64,000 nt of DNA from Polynucleobacter sinensis. Lineage in GTDB: Bacteria > Pseudomonadota > Gammaproteobacteria > Burkholderiales > Burkholderiaceae. The stretch is from positions 372,001 to 436,000 of the forward strand of contig NZ_LOJJ01000003.1 of assembly GCF_001595985.1 (NCBI RefSeq), given 5' to 3'. The translations under genes and the position numbers were made by a program. This document shows positions 45,407 to 55,435 of this stretch, piece after piece (the first letter of the stretch is position 1; every line of letters begins with the position of its first letter). The notes under the pieces were generated by a model. It saw nothing but the letters and a program-made list of their open reading frames with translations. It ran no database searches and was not told the DNA's origin.

Positions 45407-48103
45407 TCAAACCGTCATTGGGTTTGGTTTAGTCGTATCGATCTCGTACTTTTTGATGGCTTCAGCCAATTTCTGACGATCAAGTTGGCCGGCGTCCACT
45501 AGAGAGCGCAGCGCTGTTAATACCACCCAACGACGATCCACCTCGAAGAAATCACGTAATTTCTCACGTGTGTCCGAGCGCCCAAAACCATCTGTGCCCA
45601 AAACCTCGAAGCGGCGACCGATGTGCTGAATAGCCGGACGAATTTGCTCAGCAAACAAACGAACATAATCAGTAGCAGCAATGATTGGTCCGCTAGTATC
45701 TTTAAGACACTTCTCAATATGCGATAGAGCTGGCGCCGCAGTAGGATTGAGTAAGTTGCTGCGATGAACAGTAGTCCAATCACGTCCCAACTCTGTAAAG
45801 CTTGGACAACCCCAAAGGTCTGAAGCGATGCCCCAATCCTTGTGCAATATTTCAGCTGCCTCAATCACTTCACGGAAGATCGTTCCAGAACCAAGCAACT
45901 GAACGCGTAACTTTGCATTCGCATCGCCAACAGACTTCAACTTATACATGCCCTTAATAATGTCCTGCTCCGCACCTTTAGGCATCGCTGGATGGGCATA
46001 GTTTTCGTTCATCAAAGTGATGTAGTAGTAGACATCCTCTTGATCAGTCAACATGCGACGCATACCATCTTGAATCACCACTGCAAGCTCAAATGAGAAG
46101 GTTGGGTCATAGCTAATGCAGTTTGGAATAGCGGCACTCCATACCTGACTATGACCATCCTCATGCTGGAGACCCTCACCATTGAGCGTGGTTCTGCCAG
46201 CCGTACCACCTAAAAGGAAGCCGCGACTGCGCATATCTCCAGCGGCCCAGCATAAGTCGCCAATGCGCTGGAATCCAAACATCGAATAGAAGATATAGAA
46301 AGGCAGCATAGGTACGCCATGAGTAGAGTACGAAGTTGCTGCTGCAATCCAATCGCACATGCCACCGGCTTCATTAATGCCCTCTTGCAAAATCTGGCCG
46401 TGCTTATCCTCTTTATAGAACATCAATTGATCATGGTCTTCAGGGGTGTAAAGCTGACCCAATTGATTCCATATCCCTAACTGACGGAACATACCTTCCA
46501 TACCAAAAGTACGAGATTCATCTGGAACAATGGGCACCACACGCTTACCAAGAATCTTGTCGCGAACAACTGTATTGAGCATGCGCACAAATGCCATCGT
46601 GGTAGAAATCTCACGACCTTCTGTAGTCGCCTCCAAAAGTGCTGCAAATGTATCTAAGGCTGGCACAGGCAAACTTTCGGCCTTCATGCGACGCTGTGGC
46701 AAATAGCCGCCAAGTTCCTGACGACGAGCCTTCATATACTCAAGCTCTGGACTACCTTCAGGAAACTTAACTAAAGGCATCTCATCTAACTGCTCATCCT
46801 TGACTGGAATCTCAAAGCGGTCACGGAAACGACGCACGTCATCCGCATTCATTTTTTTTGCTTGGTGCGCAATATTCATTGCCTCACCAGAACCGCCCAT
46901 TCCGTAACCCTTAATGGTGTGAGCTAAGATCACAGTCGGTTGATTCTTGTGGTTTACCGCAGCATGGAATGCAGCAAATACTTTATGAGGATCATGACCG
47001 CCTCGATTAAGCTGCCAAATTTCATCATCACTCCAGTCACTTACCAATGCTTTTAATTCTGGAGTGTTAAATACCGTCTCACGAACATAGGCGCCGTTTT
47101 TTGCCTTCATGGTTTGATACTGACCATCGACAATTTCGCCTAGTCGCTGCATCAGAATGCCTTTTTTATCGCGTGCGAAGAGTGCATCCCAATGGCCGCC
47201 CCAAACGACTTTAATGACATTCCAACCTGCGCCACGGAACTCGCTCTCAAGCTCCTGAATAATTTTGCCGTTACCGCGCACCGGGCCATCTAATCTCTGC
47301 AGATTACAGTTCACCACAAAGATAAGGTTATCCAGTTTTTCGCGACCAGCCATACCGATTGCACCGAGTGACTCAGGCTCATCAGTCTCTCCATCACCCA
47401 AGAATGCCCAAACTTTTCGGCCTTCCGGCTTAATAAATCCGCGATCTTGCATATAGCGCATAAAGCGCGCTTGATAAATGGCCATGATAGGACCAAGGCC
47501 CATTGAGACAGTTGGGAACTGCCAAAAGTCCGGCATCAACCATGGATGCGGATAACTGGAAATACCCTTTCCACCAACCTCTTGACGGAAATTATTCAAC
47601 TGCTCCTCAGCCAAGCGACCTAACATGTACGCACGAGCATAAATGCCGGGCGCAGAGTGTCCTTGCACAAAAATTAAATCGCCACCGTGTTCTGGTGTTG
47701 GTGCATGCCAAAAATGATTGAATCCAACGTCATATAAAGTTGCGGCAGATTGAAACGAGGAGATATGTCCACCAACGTTAGTATCTTTATTGGCACGCAA
47801 TACCATTGCCATCGCATTCCAGCGTGTATAAGAACGAATACGATGCTCAACATTCTGATCGCCAGGTAAGCGAGCTTGCTGCTCTACAGGAATTGTGTTG
47901 ATGTAAGGAGTTTCAGCGTGGAAAGGTTGATTAACACCATTCACGCGTGCATGAGAAATTTGTTGGTCTATTAAGAAAGCAGCTCGCTCAGCACCTTCAT
48001 TACGGATTACACCGTCTAAGGCCTGCAACCACTCTTGAGTTTCAACTGGATCCGCATCCTGCTTACCTGCGCTACCCAAAATTTGATCTGGAACTGCCGC
48101 CAT
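45407..48103 (-). CDS. aceE: Pyruvate dehydrogenase E1 component, homodimeric type
   Basis: ThDP-dependent E1 of 898 residues, oxidatively decarboxylating pyruvate and acetylating the lipoyl groups of AceF. Typical segments: SFQSAATLYDVGFNHFW, GDGETDEPESLGA (ThDP motif start, completed by VNCNLQRLDGPVRGN), YGMGGSGEAMN and GTDGFGRSDTREKLR. GGAGA lies before the ATG. The upstream region contains a perfect 20-bp inverted repeat shared with the divergent kinase gene. Confidence 0.97.
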   Translation of the reverse strand: MAAVPDQILGSAGKQDADPVETQEWLQALDGVIRNEGAERAAFLIDQQISHARVNGVNQPFHAETPYINTIPVEQQARLPGDQNVEHRIRSYTRWNAMAMVLRANKDTNVGGHISSFQSAATLYDVGFNHFWHAPTPEHGGDLIFVQGHSAPGIYARAYMLGRLAEEQLNNFRQEVGGKGISSYPHPWLMPDFWQFPTVSMGLGPIMAIYQARFMRYMQDRGFIKPEGRKVWAFLGDGETDEPESLGAIGMAGREKLDNLIFVVNCNLQRLDGPVRGNGKIIQELESEFRGAGWNVIKVVWGGHWDALFARDKKGILMQRLGEIVDGQYQTMKAKNGAYVRETVFNTPELKALVSDWSDDEIWQLNRGGHDPHKVFAAFHAAVNHKNQPTVILAHTIKGYGMGGSGEAMNIAHQAKKMNADDVRRFRDRFEIPVKDEQLDEMPLVKFPEGSPELEYMKARRQELGGYLPQRRMKAESLPVPALDTFAALLEATTEGREISTTMAFVRMLNTVVRDKILGKRVVPIVPDESRTFGMEGMFRQLGIWNQLGQLYTPEDHDQLMFYKEDKHGQILQEGINEAGGMCDWIAAATSYSTHGVPMLPFYIFYSMFGFQRIGDLCWAAGDMRSRGFLLGGTAGRTTLNGEGLQHEDGHSQVWSAAIPNCISYDPTFSFELAVVIQDGMRRMLTDQEDVYYYITLMNENYAHPAMPKGAEQDIIKGMYKLKSVGDANAKLRVQLLGSGTIFREVIEAAEILHKDWGIASDLWGCPSFTELGRDWTTVHRSNLLNPTAAPALSHIEKCLKDTSGPIIAATDYVRLFAEQIRPAIQHIGRRFEVLGTDGFGRSDTREKLRDFFEVDRRWVVLTALRSLVDAGQLDRQKLAEAIKKYEIDTTKPNPMTV

Positions 48104-48182
48104 AACTTATCTCCATTAGATACATCGGTGTTAATGATTCACTCTATAGGCAATATTCTAGGAAGGTCTATGGGTGTAAACA

Positions 48183-48231
48183 AGCAATTTTCCACATAAT
48201 GATAGTATTTCTCATTATGTGGAAAATTGCT
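48183..48231. promoter_or_regulatory. Perfect 20-bp inverted repeat between aceE and the sensor kinase
   Basis: The arm at 48183-48202 (AGCAATTTTCCACATAATGA) is the exact reverse complement of 48212-48231, with a nine-base spacer. It lies about 80 bases from each divergent start codon, so it is more likely an operator than a terminator. Candidate binders are the FixJ-type regulator encoded at 50861 or a pyruvate-responsive regulator encoded elsewhere. Confidence 0.65.
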
Positions 48232-48306
48232 GCAATGCAATTTATCAAGCAGGAAACTTGAAAACACCTAAATAAAGAGATCAATCAGGCAAAATAGCTT
48301 GAATTC

Positions 48307-50838
48307 ATGAAAAAAATCGCATTTTCCATCTGGCAACTAAAACCTGTGAAGTGGCTTCGTCGTATTCAGAGTTTTAGGCTGGTCTACACCCCACTATTAG
48401 CCATTGTGCTATTCACCAGTGTGATGGGAATCATCCTGGGAACACTTCAACTTCAAGAAAAAAGCCAACAAGAGTCTGCACTATTTAGAGAGTTGTCATT
48501 TGCAAAGCAAAGGATTCAGTTACGTTTCACGAATAACACTGATATTTTGCAATCAATGGGTCGGGAATACTTAAGTGCAAGTGAGACTGACAAGTCACGC
48601 GAAAACGTGATCGTCCAAGCAGAGAATTTATTGCAAAACAATCATGAAATTGTGCAAGTCTTGTGGATTAATGAAAATAGCCAGCGCGAGTGGAAGCTAC
48701 CGCAAAGTAATTTGAAAACAGACTGGTTTAATAAGCCAGAAAACGCATCATTAATTAATGATGCACTCAGAAAAACAATTGAGCTAAGTGTAGCCACCCA
48801 TAGATCGGCTTTCAGTCACTTTATTACACTACAAGTGCCTAAAGAAGAGCCAATTTCAAAAGAAATTCGAAATGTCTTTTGGCAAACCGTTCCTCAGATC
48901 TCAGGAAATAGTGTTAAGGGCATGGCAGTCGTCCTCTACACAACCCAAGGTCTGATTGATATGATCCCTGGCGAGTTAAAAGCTCAGTATCGATTTACGC
49001 TTTTGACCGACGACGAGAAAGTTCTCGCCATTTCATCCGATACAAACACTCCAAAAAGAGCTTTTAGTAATCAGACGAGTCTTGATATCGGCGTTTTGAG
49101 TCCGAATTTAAGTCTACGCATTGACACCTACCCGCCCGCAACTAATTTAACTTTCAGAATGCTCATTGGCGTTGTGTTGGGGTTGAGTGCATTTGTGATT
49201 TGGAGCTTATGGTCCGTCCTCAAACAAATGCAAGTTCGACAAGAGGCAGAGGCCAATCTGCGAGCCGAAACTAATTTTCGTAGGGCGATGGAAAATTCCA
49301 CTCCAGTGGGAATTCGAGCTCACGACATGAATCGAACAATTACCTATGTAAACCCCGCCTTCTGTGAAATGACTGGCTGGTCTGCAAAAGAGCTCATTGG
49401 GCTTAAGCCCCCTTTTGTCTTCTGGCCTGAGGGTCAAAAAGTGGAGCTCATTGAAAAAATGAATAAGGGTTTGAAGTTAGCCCTGAGCGAGGAAAAGAAT
49501 ATTGGTATTGAAGGCTCAATTCTTCATCGAGATGGCTCCATCATCCAAACGCGCACTTTTATCGCTCCCCTGATTAACGAAAAAGGTGAGCAAACCGGCT
49601 GGGTCACCTCCTTAATTGATATTTCTGAGCCCAAGAAAATTCGCGAAGAATTAGCAGCATCACAAGTGCGCTTTGTCACGGTTCTTGAAAGTTTGGATGC
49701 TGCCGTATCAGTAGTTTCAAATGAAACTGGAGCACTTCTTTTCGCAAACCGCTTTTATCGCGAACGTTTTGGTGAAACGCCAAAAGGACATTTTGATTTA
49801 GCGGGCGGTGAAATCATTCACAATACGATGCTTGAATTATCTGAAGGTATAAATGATTCAACCCCAGGGATTCCGCCATCATCCCTATATCAAGAGTCTG
49901 AATCTGAGGAGATTCAATTAATCGATGAAACTACCGGTACCTCAAAGTGGTATGAGGTACGTCGCCGATTTGTGCCTTGGGTAGATGGGCAATTAGCACA
50001 ACTCTTAATTGCTACAGATATTACTATTCGTATTGAGGCAGATGATTTGGCGCGACAACAAGAAGAGCGTATGCAATTTACCAGTCGCTTAACCACAATG
50101 GGTGAGATGGCATCGTCATTGGCACATGAATTGAATCAACCGCTCTCAGCCATTTCAAATTACTGCATGGGTGTTATCAAGCGTTTGCAAGGTCACCTTG
50201 ACCCAGCATTACAAAAAGATATTCTGCCTGCGCTCGAAAAAGCCTCAGATCAAGCACATCGAGCCGGAACCATTATTCAGCGCATCAGGGGATTTGTGAA
50301 GCGAAGCGAACCTCAACGCAAGTCCTGTGACATTGGAGAAATTATTAGTGATGCAGTTGGCCTTGTCGAAATTGAGGCGCATCGTCACAGACTTAGCATC
50401 ACTTCCCATGTGGCCGAAAACCTTCCCATGGTCGACTTAGATCCGGTATTAATTTTGCAAGTATTGGTCAATCTTCTCAAAAATTCCCTAGATAGCCTTA
50501 GAGAGGTATACCCCCTCTCCTCCCGCTGGACGGCACCACCAGTAGCCATTTCCGCCGATCTTGATACCAGCACCTTTCCCGCCATGCTTCGGATCCAGGT
50601 AACCGATGCTGGGGCTGGAATCGCCGATTCCGTCATTGAACGCATGTTTGAGCCCTTTTTCAGCACAAAAAATGATGGAATGGGTATGGGTTTGAATATT
50701 TGCCGATCAATTATTGAGTCTCATCAAGGGCGTCTGTGGGCCAAAAACCTCATGGATGCCGAGCAGACAAAGCTGTCAGGCTGCAGCTTTACAATACTAT
50801 TGCCTCTGGAGTCCCCTGGTTCTGAGGGTAATATTTAA
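48307..50838 (+). CDS. PAS-domain sensor histidine kinase
   Basis: Membrane sensor kinase of 843 residues. Transmembrane segments at about 27-48 and 283-304 enclose a periplasmic sensor region. A PAS/PAC pair follows (about 325-445: MENSTPVGIRAHDMNRTITYVNPAFCEMTGW), then a second, more divergent PAS (about 452-575). The dimerisation/phosphoacceptor helix has H607 (SLAHELNQPLSAI), and the ATPase has the N box (VLVNLLKNSLDSL), DAGAGI and GMGMGLNICRSIIE. It forms a pair with the downstream FixJ-type regulator and is divergent from aceE, as in other Burkholderiales. The signal is unknown. Confidence 0.93.
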   Translation: MKKIAFSIWQLKPVKWLRRIQSFRLVYTPLLAIVLFTSVMGIILGTLQLQEKSQQESALFRELSFAKQRIQLRFTNNTDILQSMGREYLSASETDKSRENVIVQAENLLQNNHEIVQVLWINENSQREWKLPQSNLKTDWFNKPENASLINDALRKTIELSVATHRSAFSHFITLQVPKEEPISKEIRNVFWQTVPQISGNSVKGMAVVLYTTQGLIDMIPGELKAQYRFTLLTDDEKVLAISSDTNTPKRAFSNQTSLDIGVLSPNLSLRIDTYPPATNLTFRMLIGVVLGLSAFVIWSLWSVLKQMQVRQEAEANLRAETNFRRAMENSTPVGIRAHDMNRTITYVNPAFCEMTGWSAKELIGLKPPFVFWPEGQKVELIEKMNKGLKLALSEEKNIGIEGSILHRDGSIIQTRTFIAPLINEKGEQTGWVTSLIDISEPKKIREELAASQVRFVTVLESLDAAVSVVSNETGALLFANRFYRERFGETPKGHFDLAGGEIIHNTMLELSEGINDSTPGIPPSSLYQESESEEIQLIDETTGTSKWYEVRRRFVPWVDGQLAQLLIATDITIRIEADDLARQQEERMQFTSRLTTMGEMASSLAHELNQPLSAISNYCMGVIKRLQGHLDPALQKDILPALEKASDQAHRAGTIIQRIRGFVKRSEPQRKSCDIGEIISDAVGLVEIEAHRHRLSITSHVAENLPMVDLDPVLILQVLVNLLKNSLDSLREVYPLSSRWTAPPVAISADLDTSTFPAMLRIQVTDAGAGIADSVIERMFEPFFSTKNDGMGMGLNICRSIIESHQGRLWAKNLMDAEQTKLSGCSFTILLPLESPGSEGNI

Positions 50839-50860
50839 CTTTTCGTATTTTTAGATTTCT

Positions 50861-51523
50861 ATGAGAGATGCTATGAACGTTAGTGCCGCTACTAAACCCA
50901 ATCAAGCTGAAGTGGTTTATGTTGTTGATGACGATGAGGCGGTGAGAGATTCACTCACTTGGCTACTTGAAAGCAATGGCTACGTTGTTCGTTGCCATGC
51001 TAGCGCCGAACGCTTCCTTCAATCCTTGCAGAGCACAGACAAGTCCACGATCTCTTGCGCCATTTTAGACGTCAGAATGTCGGGTATGTCGGGCCTTGAA
51101 TTACAAGAGCGTTTAATCAGCGAAAATCTTCCAATGCCTGTGGCTTTTATCACTGGTCACGGGGATGTTTCAATGGCAGTATCAACAATGAAACGTGGCG
51201 CAGTAGACTTCATTGAAAAACCATTTAAAGAAAATGATCTGTGCGGCTTAGTCGATCGCATGCTGGCTAAGGCGCGTGTAGATTATTCGCAAGCTAGTCA
51301 ACGTAAAATTACCCAAAGCTTACTCAGTAAACTTACCGGTCGCGAACGTCAAGTTCTAGAACGGATTGTTGCAGGTCGTCTGAATAAACAAATTGCCGAC
51401 GATCTTGGCATCTCCATAAAGACAGTGGAGGCACATCGCGCGAACATTATGGAAAAGCTCAACGTTAATACCGTAGCCGACCTCTTGCGTCTCGCACTCT
51501 CTGATCCTCAGCCTACAAATTAA
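50861..51523 (+). CDS. FixJ/NarL-type response regulator
   Basis: Response regulator of 220 residues. The receiver domain has the acidic pair in [11 protein letters not shown], phosphoacceptor D70 ([12 protein letters not shown]) and the conserved Lys in FIEKPFKE; the C-terminal LuxR-type helix-turn-helix is [36 protein letters not shown] (about 153-188). An internal ATG at 50873 has a GAGAG in front and may be the real start. It is the cognate partner of the kinase, 22 bases upstream. Target genes may include the divergent PDH operon. Confidence 0.92.
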   Translation: MRDAMNVSAATKPNQAEVVYVVDDDEAVRDSLTWLLESNGYVVRCHASAERFLQSLQSTDKSTISCAILDVRMSGMSGLELQERLISENLPMPVAFITGHGDVSMAVSTMKRGAVDFIEKPFKENDLCGLVDRMLAKARVDYSQASQRKITQSLLSKLTGRERQVLERIVAGRLNKQIADDLGISIKTVEAHRANIMEKLNVNTVADLLRLALSDPQPTN

Positions 51524-51537
51524 TCACCGCTTACCCA

Positions 51538-52392
51538 ATGCCTGCACAGCTACTTGATGGAAATCTTCTCTCCAAGAAACTTCGCGCTGAAATTGCCGCT
51601 CGAGGCGCCATTGTCACCGCCAAAGGCACCAGACCTGGCCTAGCGGTTATTGTTGTTGGTGATAATCCAGCAAGCCAAGTGTATGTTCGCAATAAAGTCA
51701 AAGCCTGTGAGGATGTTGGATTTCATTCAGTTCTAGAGCGCTATTCCGCTGATTTGGGCGAAGAAGAGTTACTTGCTCGCATTGCTACTTTAAATGCTGA
51801 TCCAGCCATTCATGGCATCTTGGTTCAACTACCACTACCAGAGCATATTGCTGCAGAACGCGTACTTGAGGCGATTGCCCCTGAAAAAGATGTCGACGGT
51901 TTCCATGTGGCCAATGCTGGCGCACTAATGGTTGGTCAACCAGAATTCAAACCCTGCACCCCTTATGGTTGCATGAAGATTTTAGAAAGCATTGACTATC
52001 CTATTCGCGGAGCTCGCGCTGTGATTGTTGGCGCTTCTAATATTGTCGGAAAACCTATGGCTATGTTGTTGCTTCAGGCGGGCGCTACGGTCACCATTTG
52101 CAATAGCAAAACACGTGATCTAGCTCACCACACTAAAGATGCAGATATCTTGGTAGTGGCTACCGGTAAACCCAAAATGATTACTGGCGATATGGTTAAA
52201 AATGGTGCTGTAGTCATCGATGTTGGTATCAACCGTCTTCCTGATGGCAAGCTGTGTGGTGACGTCGATTTTGATGCGGCTCAGTACATTGCTGGCTGGA
52301 TTACCCCAGTGCCTGGTGGTGTTGGACCAATGACTATCACCATGCTACTCATGAATACTCTAGAGGCGGCTGAGAAGGCGAGCAAACATTAA
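51538..52392 (+). CDS. folD: Methylenetetrahydrofolate dehydrogenase/cyclohydrolase
   Basis: Bifunctional one-carbon enzyme of 284 residues, converting 5,10-methylene-THF to 10-formyl-THF with NADP. Signatures: the catalytic [13 protein letters not shown] (Tyr/Lys), [23 protein letters not shown] and the dinucleotide-binding [17 protein letters not shown], closing with [19 protein letters not shown]. Soluble, and not obviously linked to its neighbours. Confidence 0.97.
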   Translation: MPAQLLDGNLLSKKLRAEIAARGAIVTAKGTRPGLAVIVVGDNPASQVYVRNKVKACEDVGFHSVLERYSADLGEEELLARIATLNADPAIHGILVQLPLPEHIAAERVLEAIAPEKDVDGFHVANAGALMVGQPEFKPCTPYGCMKILESIDYPIRGARAVIVGASNIVGKPMAMLLLQAGATVTICNSKTRDLAHHTKDADILVVATGKPKMITGDMVKNGAVVIDVGINRLPDGKLCGDVDFDAAQYIAGWITPVPGGVGPMTITMLLMNTLEAAEKASKH

Positions 52393-52454
52393 GTCTTGTG
52401 AGCTCTGACGTTGCTTCGTTGGCAAAAAAATCGCTAGTCCATTAAGCTAGAGGG

Positions 52455-54590
52455 ATGACTACCTCTTTAGCCCCAAAACCCTCCGCTGACGTTGCGGAAA
52501 ACCCTTTAATTTCTTTTGGTCGAGGGATTGCCGCTTACTCGCAAATTAAGCCCATTCATATTGCTCCAGCAATTTGCCACCTATTGAAGCAAGCGGAAAG
52601 CGCGGTGAATTACGCCACACAGGCTGCAACGCCAGCAACATGGAGTGCGTTAGTCGAACCCCTGGAGGATGCAACAGAGTCATTAGGACGGTCCTGGGGG
52701 GTAATATCTCACCTCAATAGCGTAGCGGATAGCCCTGAACTACGTGCTGCTTATGGAGAGATGCTGCCTAAGGTGACTGCATTTTTTTCAAGTCTAGGAC
52801 AGAACCTCGCGTTATACGATAAGTTTAAGCAACTCAAACAAAGTCCCGATTTTTCCAAGCTATCAACTGCCCAGAAAAAAGTGATTGAAAACTCCTTAAG
52901 AGATTTTCGCCTTGGAGGCGCCGAGCTTCCTGATTCTGAGAAGACCCGCTTTTCAAAAATCCAAGACGAACAGGCAGTGCTTAGCAAGGCATTCTCAGAC
53001 CATGTTCTGGATGCTACCGATGGATTTATTCACCTTGTTCAAAATGAAGATGAGCTTGCTGGCTTGCCAGAGGATGCCATAGCTGCCGCTGCTGACAACG
53101 CAACACAGAAGAATCTCAAGGGCTGGGTATTTTCACTACATTTCCCCTCTTACTTTCCGGTAATGCAATACGCAGAAAATCGAAATTTGCGCCGTCTCAT
53201 GTATGAAGCTTACGTCACTCGCTCTTCTGAGTTAGGCCCTAAATTTGGTCATGGCCAGCTCGATTGGGACAATACTGAAAATATGCTTGAGCAATTGCGC
53301 CTTCGCGATGAGGAGGCACGCATGCTCGGATTCAACAACTATGCCGCCTTGAGTCTTGCCCCCAAGATGGCTCAGAGCGTTCAAGAGGTTGATCAATTTT
53401 TAAGCAATATCGCAACTAGAGCAAAACCATACGCACAACAGGATTGGCTAGAGCTACAAAATTTTGCTAAATCTCATTTAAATCTTGAAGGCGATCTACA
53501 GCCTTGGGATATTGCTTTTGCTTCTGAACGGCTAAAGCAAGAGCGCTACGCCTTTTCTGAGAACGAATTAAAACAATACTTTCCTCTACCAAAAGTATTG
53601 GATGGTTTATTTGGATTAATTCAAACGCTCTTTGGTGTGAAAATTAATGCTGCGGACCTTCCAACATGGCATACAGATGTTCAGTCGTTTTCGGTCAGCG
53701 ATAGCTCCGATAAAGTCTTGGCCTATTTCTACCTAGACCCATATGCCAGACCAGGTAAACGTGGTGGCGCCTGGATGGATGATGCGAGAGGTCGCCGCGA
53801 ATTACCTAATGGTGAAATCCAAATCCCCGTTGCGTATCTGGTCTGCAACTTCGCTCCCCCTGTAAAAGTAGATGGTGTATTACGCCAACCTACGATTACG
53901 CATGATGATGTGATTACCCTATTCCATGAAAGTGGTCATGGCCTGCATCACCTTCTCACCCAAGTCAGCGCTTTAGGTGTGTCAGGAATTAATGGCGTGG
54001 AATGGGATGCCGTGGAGTTGCCAAGCCAGTTTATGGAAAACTTTTGCTGGGAATGGGAGGTTTTAGAAACCATGACCGCACATACCGAAACTGGTAAGCC
54101 TTTACCCAAAGAGTTATTTGACAAAATGTTAGCTGCTAAGAATTTTCAAAACGGTCTTAGTACTCTGAGGCAGATTGTATTTTCGCTAACGGATTGGCGG
54201 ATGCATTCAAGCTTTGACGCTAAAGATGCTAAGGAGTCAGCAGTATTAGAGCTATCAAGAAAAATCGCCAGCGAGTTTAATGTGATTCCCCAGCCAGAAA
54301 TTTCCCGTTGGCCAAATACCTTTAGTCATATTTTTGCGGGGGGCTATGCCGCCGGATATTACAGCTATAAATGGGCAGAAGTCCTTTCTGCCGATGCCTA
54401 TGCTGCATTTGAGGAGGCAGCCAAACTCACTGGTAGCGTCCTAGACGCCCAGACCGGCAAACGCTACCGCAAAGAAATCCTAGAAGTTGGTGGTAGCCGT
54501 CCCGCTGCGGAATCCTTTAAAGCCTTTAGAGGACGCGAACCCAGTATTGACGCACTCTTGCGTCATGGCGGATTAAGTGCGGCGATTTAA
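52455..54590 (+). CDS. prlC: Oligopeptidase A (M3 metallopeptidase)
   Basis: Cytosolic zinc oligopeptidase of 711 residues that degrades peptides, including cleaved signal peptides. The zinc site FHESGHGLHHLLT (HExxH form HESGH) lies at about 492-504, with the third ligand Glu in the following helix (WDAVELPSQFMENF). Length and the ending SFKAFRGREPSIDALLRHGG are typical. The stop overlaps the convergent xthA stop by four bases. Confidence 0.95.
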   Translation: MTTSLAPKPSADVAENPLISFGRGIAAYSQIKPIHIAPAICHLLKQAESAVNYATQAATPATWSALVEPLEDATESLGRSWGVISHLNSVADSPELRAAYGEMLPKVTAFFSSLGQNLALYDKFKQLKQSPDFSKLSTAQKKVIENSLRDFRLGGAELPDSEKTRFSKIQDEQAVLSKAFSDHVLDATDGFIHLVQNEDELAGLPEDAIAAAADNATQKNLKGWVFSLHFPSYFPVMQYAENRNLRRLMYEAYVTRSSELGPKFGHGQLDWDNTENMLEQLRLRDEEARMLGFNNYAALSLAPKMAQSVQEVDQFLSNIATRAKPYAQQDWLELQNFAKSHLNLEGDLQPWDIAFASERLKQERYAFSENELKQYFPLPKVLDGLFGLIQTLFGVKINAADLPTWHTDVQSFSVSDSSDKVLAYFYLDPYARPGKRGGAWMDDARGRRELPNGEIQIPVAYLVCNFAPPVKVDGVLRQPTITHDDVITLFHESGHGLHHLLTQVSALGVSGINGVEWDAVELPSQFMENFCWEWEVLETMTAHTETGKPLPKELFDKMLAAKNFQNGLSTLRQIVFSLTDWRMHSSFDAKDAKESAVLELSRKIASEFNVIPQPEISRWPNTFSHIFAGGYAAGYYSYKWAEVLSADAYAAFEEAAKLTGSVLDAQTGKRYRKEILEVGGSRPAAESFKAFRGREPSIDALLRHGGLSAAI

Positions 54591-55435
54591 TTCAGTGTAA
54601 TTTCTGCGACTGCGGGAGCATGGTCTGACGGCTGCTCCCAAGTGCGCGGCTCTTTATCGATTATGCTGGCTGTGCATTTATTCTTCAGGGCGTCGCTTAA
54701 CAATATATGATCAATTCGCATCCCTGCATTACGCCTAAAACCCATCATCCGGTAGTCCCACCAACTGAAAGACTTTGGCGCTTGCTCAAATAAGCGAAAT
54801 GAGTCATATAAACCCAATTCAGTGAGTTGCTCAAATGCCTTACGCTCAGGTGGTGACACCAGGTTCTGACCAATCCACTTTGATGGATCATGCACATCAG
54901 AATCCGTTGGAGCAATATTAAAGTCACCCAATAATGCCAAGCGGTTATTTTGAGTTAACTCATCCTTTAGCCAACCCTCCAAGGCATTTAGCCAATTCAG
55001 TTTATAGACAAACTTATCGCTATCAGGAGATTGGCCGTTGGGGAAATATGCCGACACCAGACGTATTGGCTGCACCCCCTTAAAACACACTGTAGCCGCT
55101 AGAATGCGCTGCTGGTCATCAGCATAACCAGGAATATTTCGAACAGGCTTTAGAAAAGCCGTCTCTAAATCAGAGGCCATTGGCGCTAATGCCGCTCGAC
55201 GCAATAAAATTGCGACTCCATTATAGGTTTTCTGCCCTGCAGCCAAACTCAAATACCCCGCCTCCTGAAGCTCTCGATGCGGATATTTATCATCTGTTAA
55301 TTTCAATTCTTGAAGACATAAAGCGTCGATTGGTTTTTTAGTTCGAGCCTGATCGTCAAGCCACTTAATGACCTGGGGCAGTCGAACCTTTAATGAATTC
55401 ACATTCCATGCGGCGATCCGCAATGACTCAGTCAT
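54587..55435 (-). CDS. xthA: Exodeoxyribonuclease III
   Basis: AP endonuclease/3'-5' exonuclease of base-excision repair, 282 residues. Endonuclease/exonuclease/phosphatase motifs: AAWNVNSLKVRLPQV, LCLQELKLTDD (metal Glu), LLGDFNIAPTDSDVHDP, the RIDHILLSDAL segment and the final SDHAPAVAEI. It overlaps ntrC by eight bases at its start, so it is probably read through from ntrBC. Confidence 0.95.
   Translation of the reverse strand: MTESLRIAAWNVNSLKVRLPQVIKWLDDQARTKKPIDALCLQELKLTDDKYPHRELQEAGYLSLAAGQKTYNGVAILLRRAALAPMASDLETAFLKPVRNIPGYADDQQRILAATVCFKGVQPIRLVSAYFPNGQSPDSDKFVYKLNWLNALEGWLKDELTQNNRLALLGDFNIAPTDSDVHDPSKWIGQNLVSPPERKAFEQLTELGLYDSFRLFEQAPKSFSWWDYRMMGFRRNAGMRIDHILLSDALKNKCTASIIDKEPRTWEQPSDHAPAVAEITLN

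Noticed and set aside
48183..48231. Rho-independent terminator
   Set aside because: It lies between two divergent genes and is not followed by a T run on either strand.
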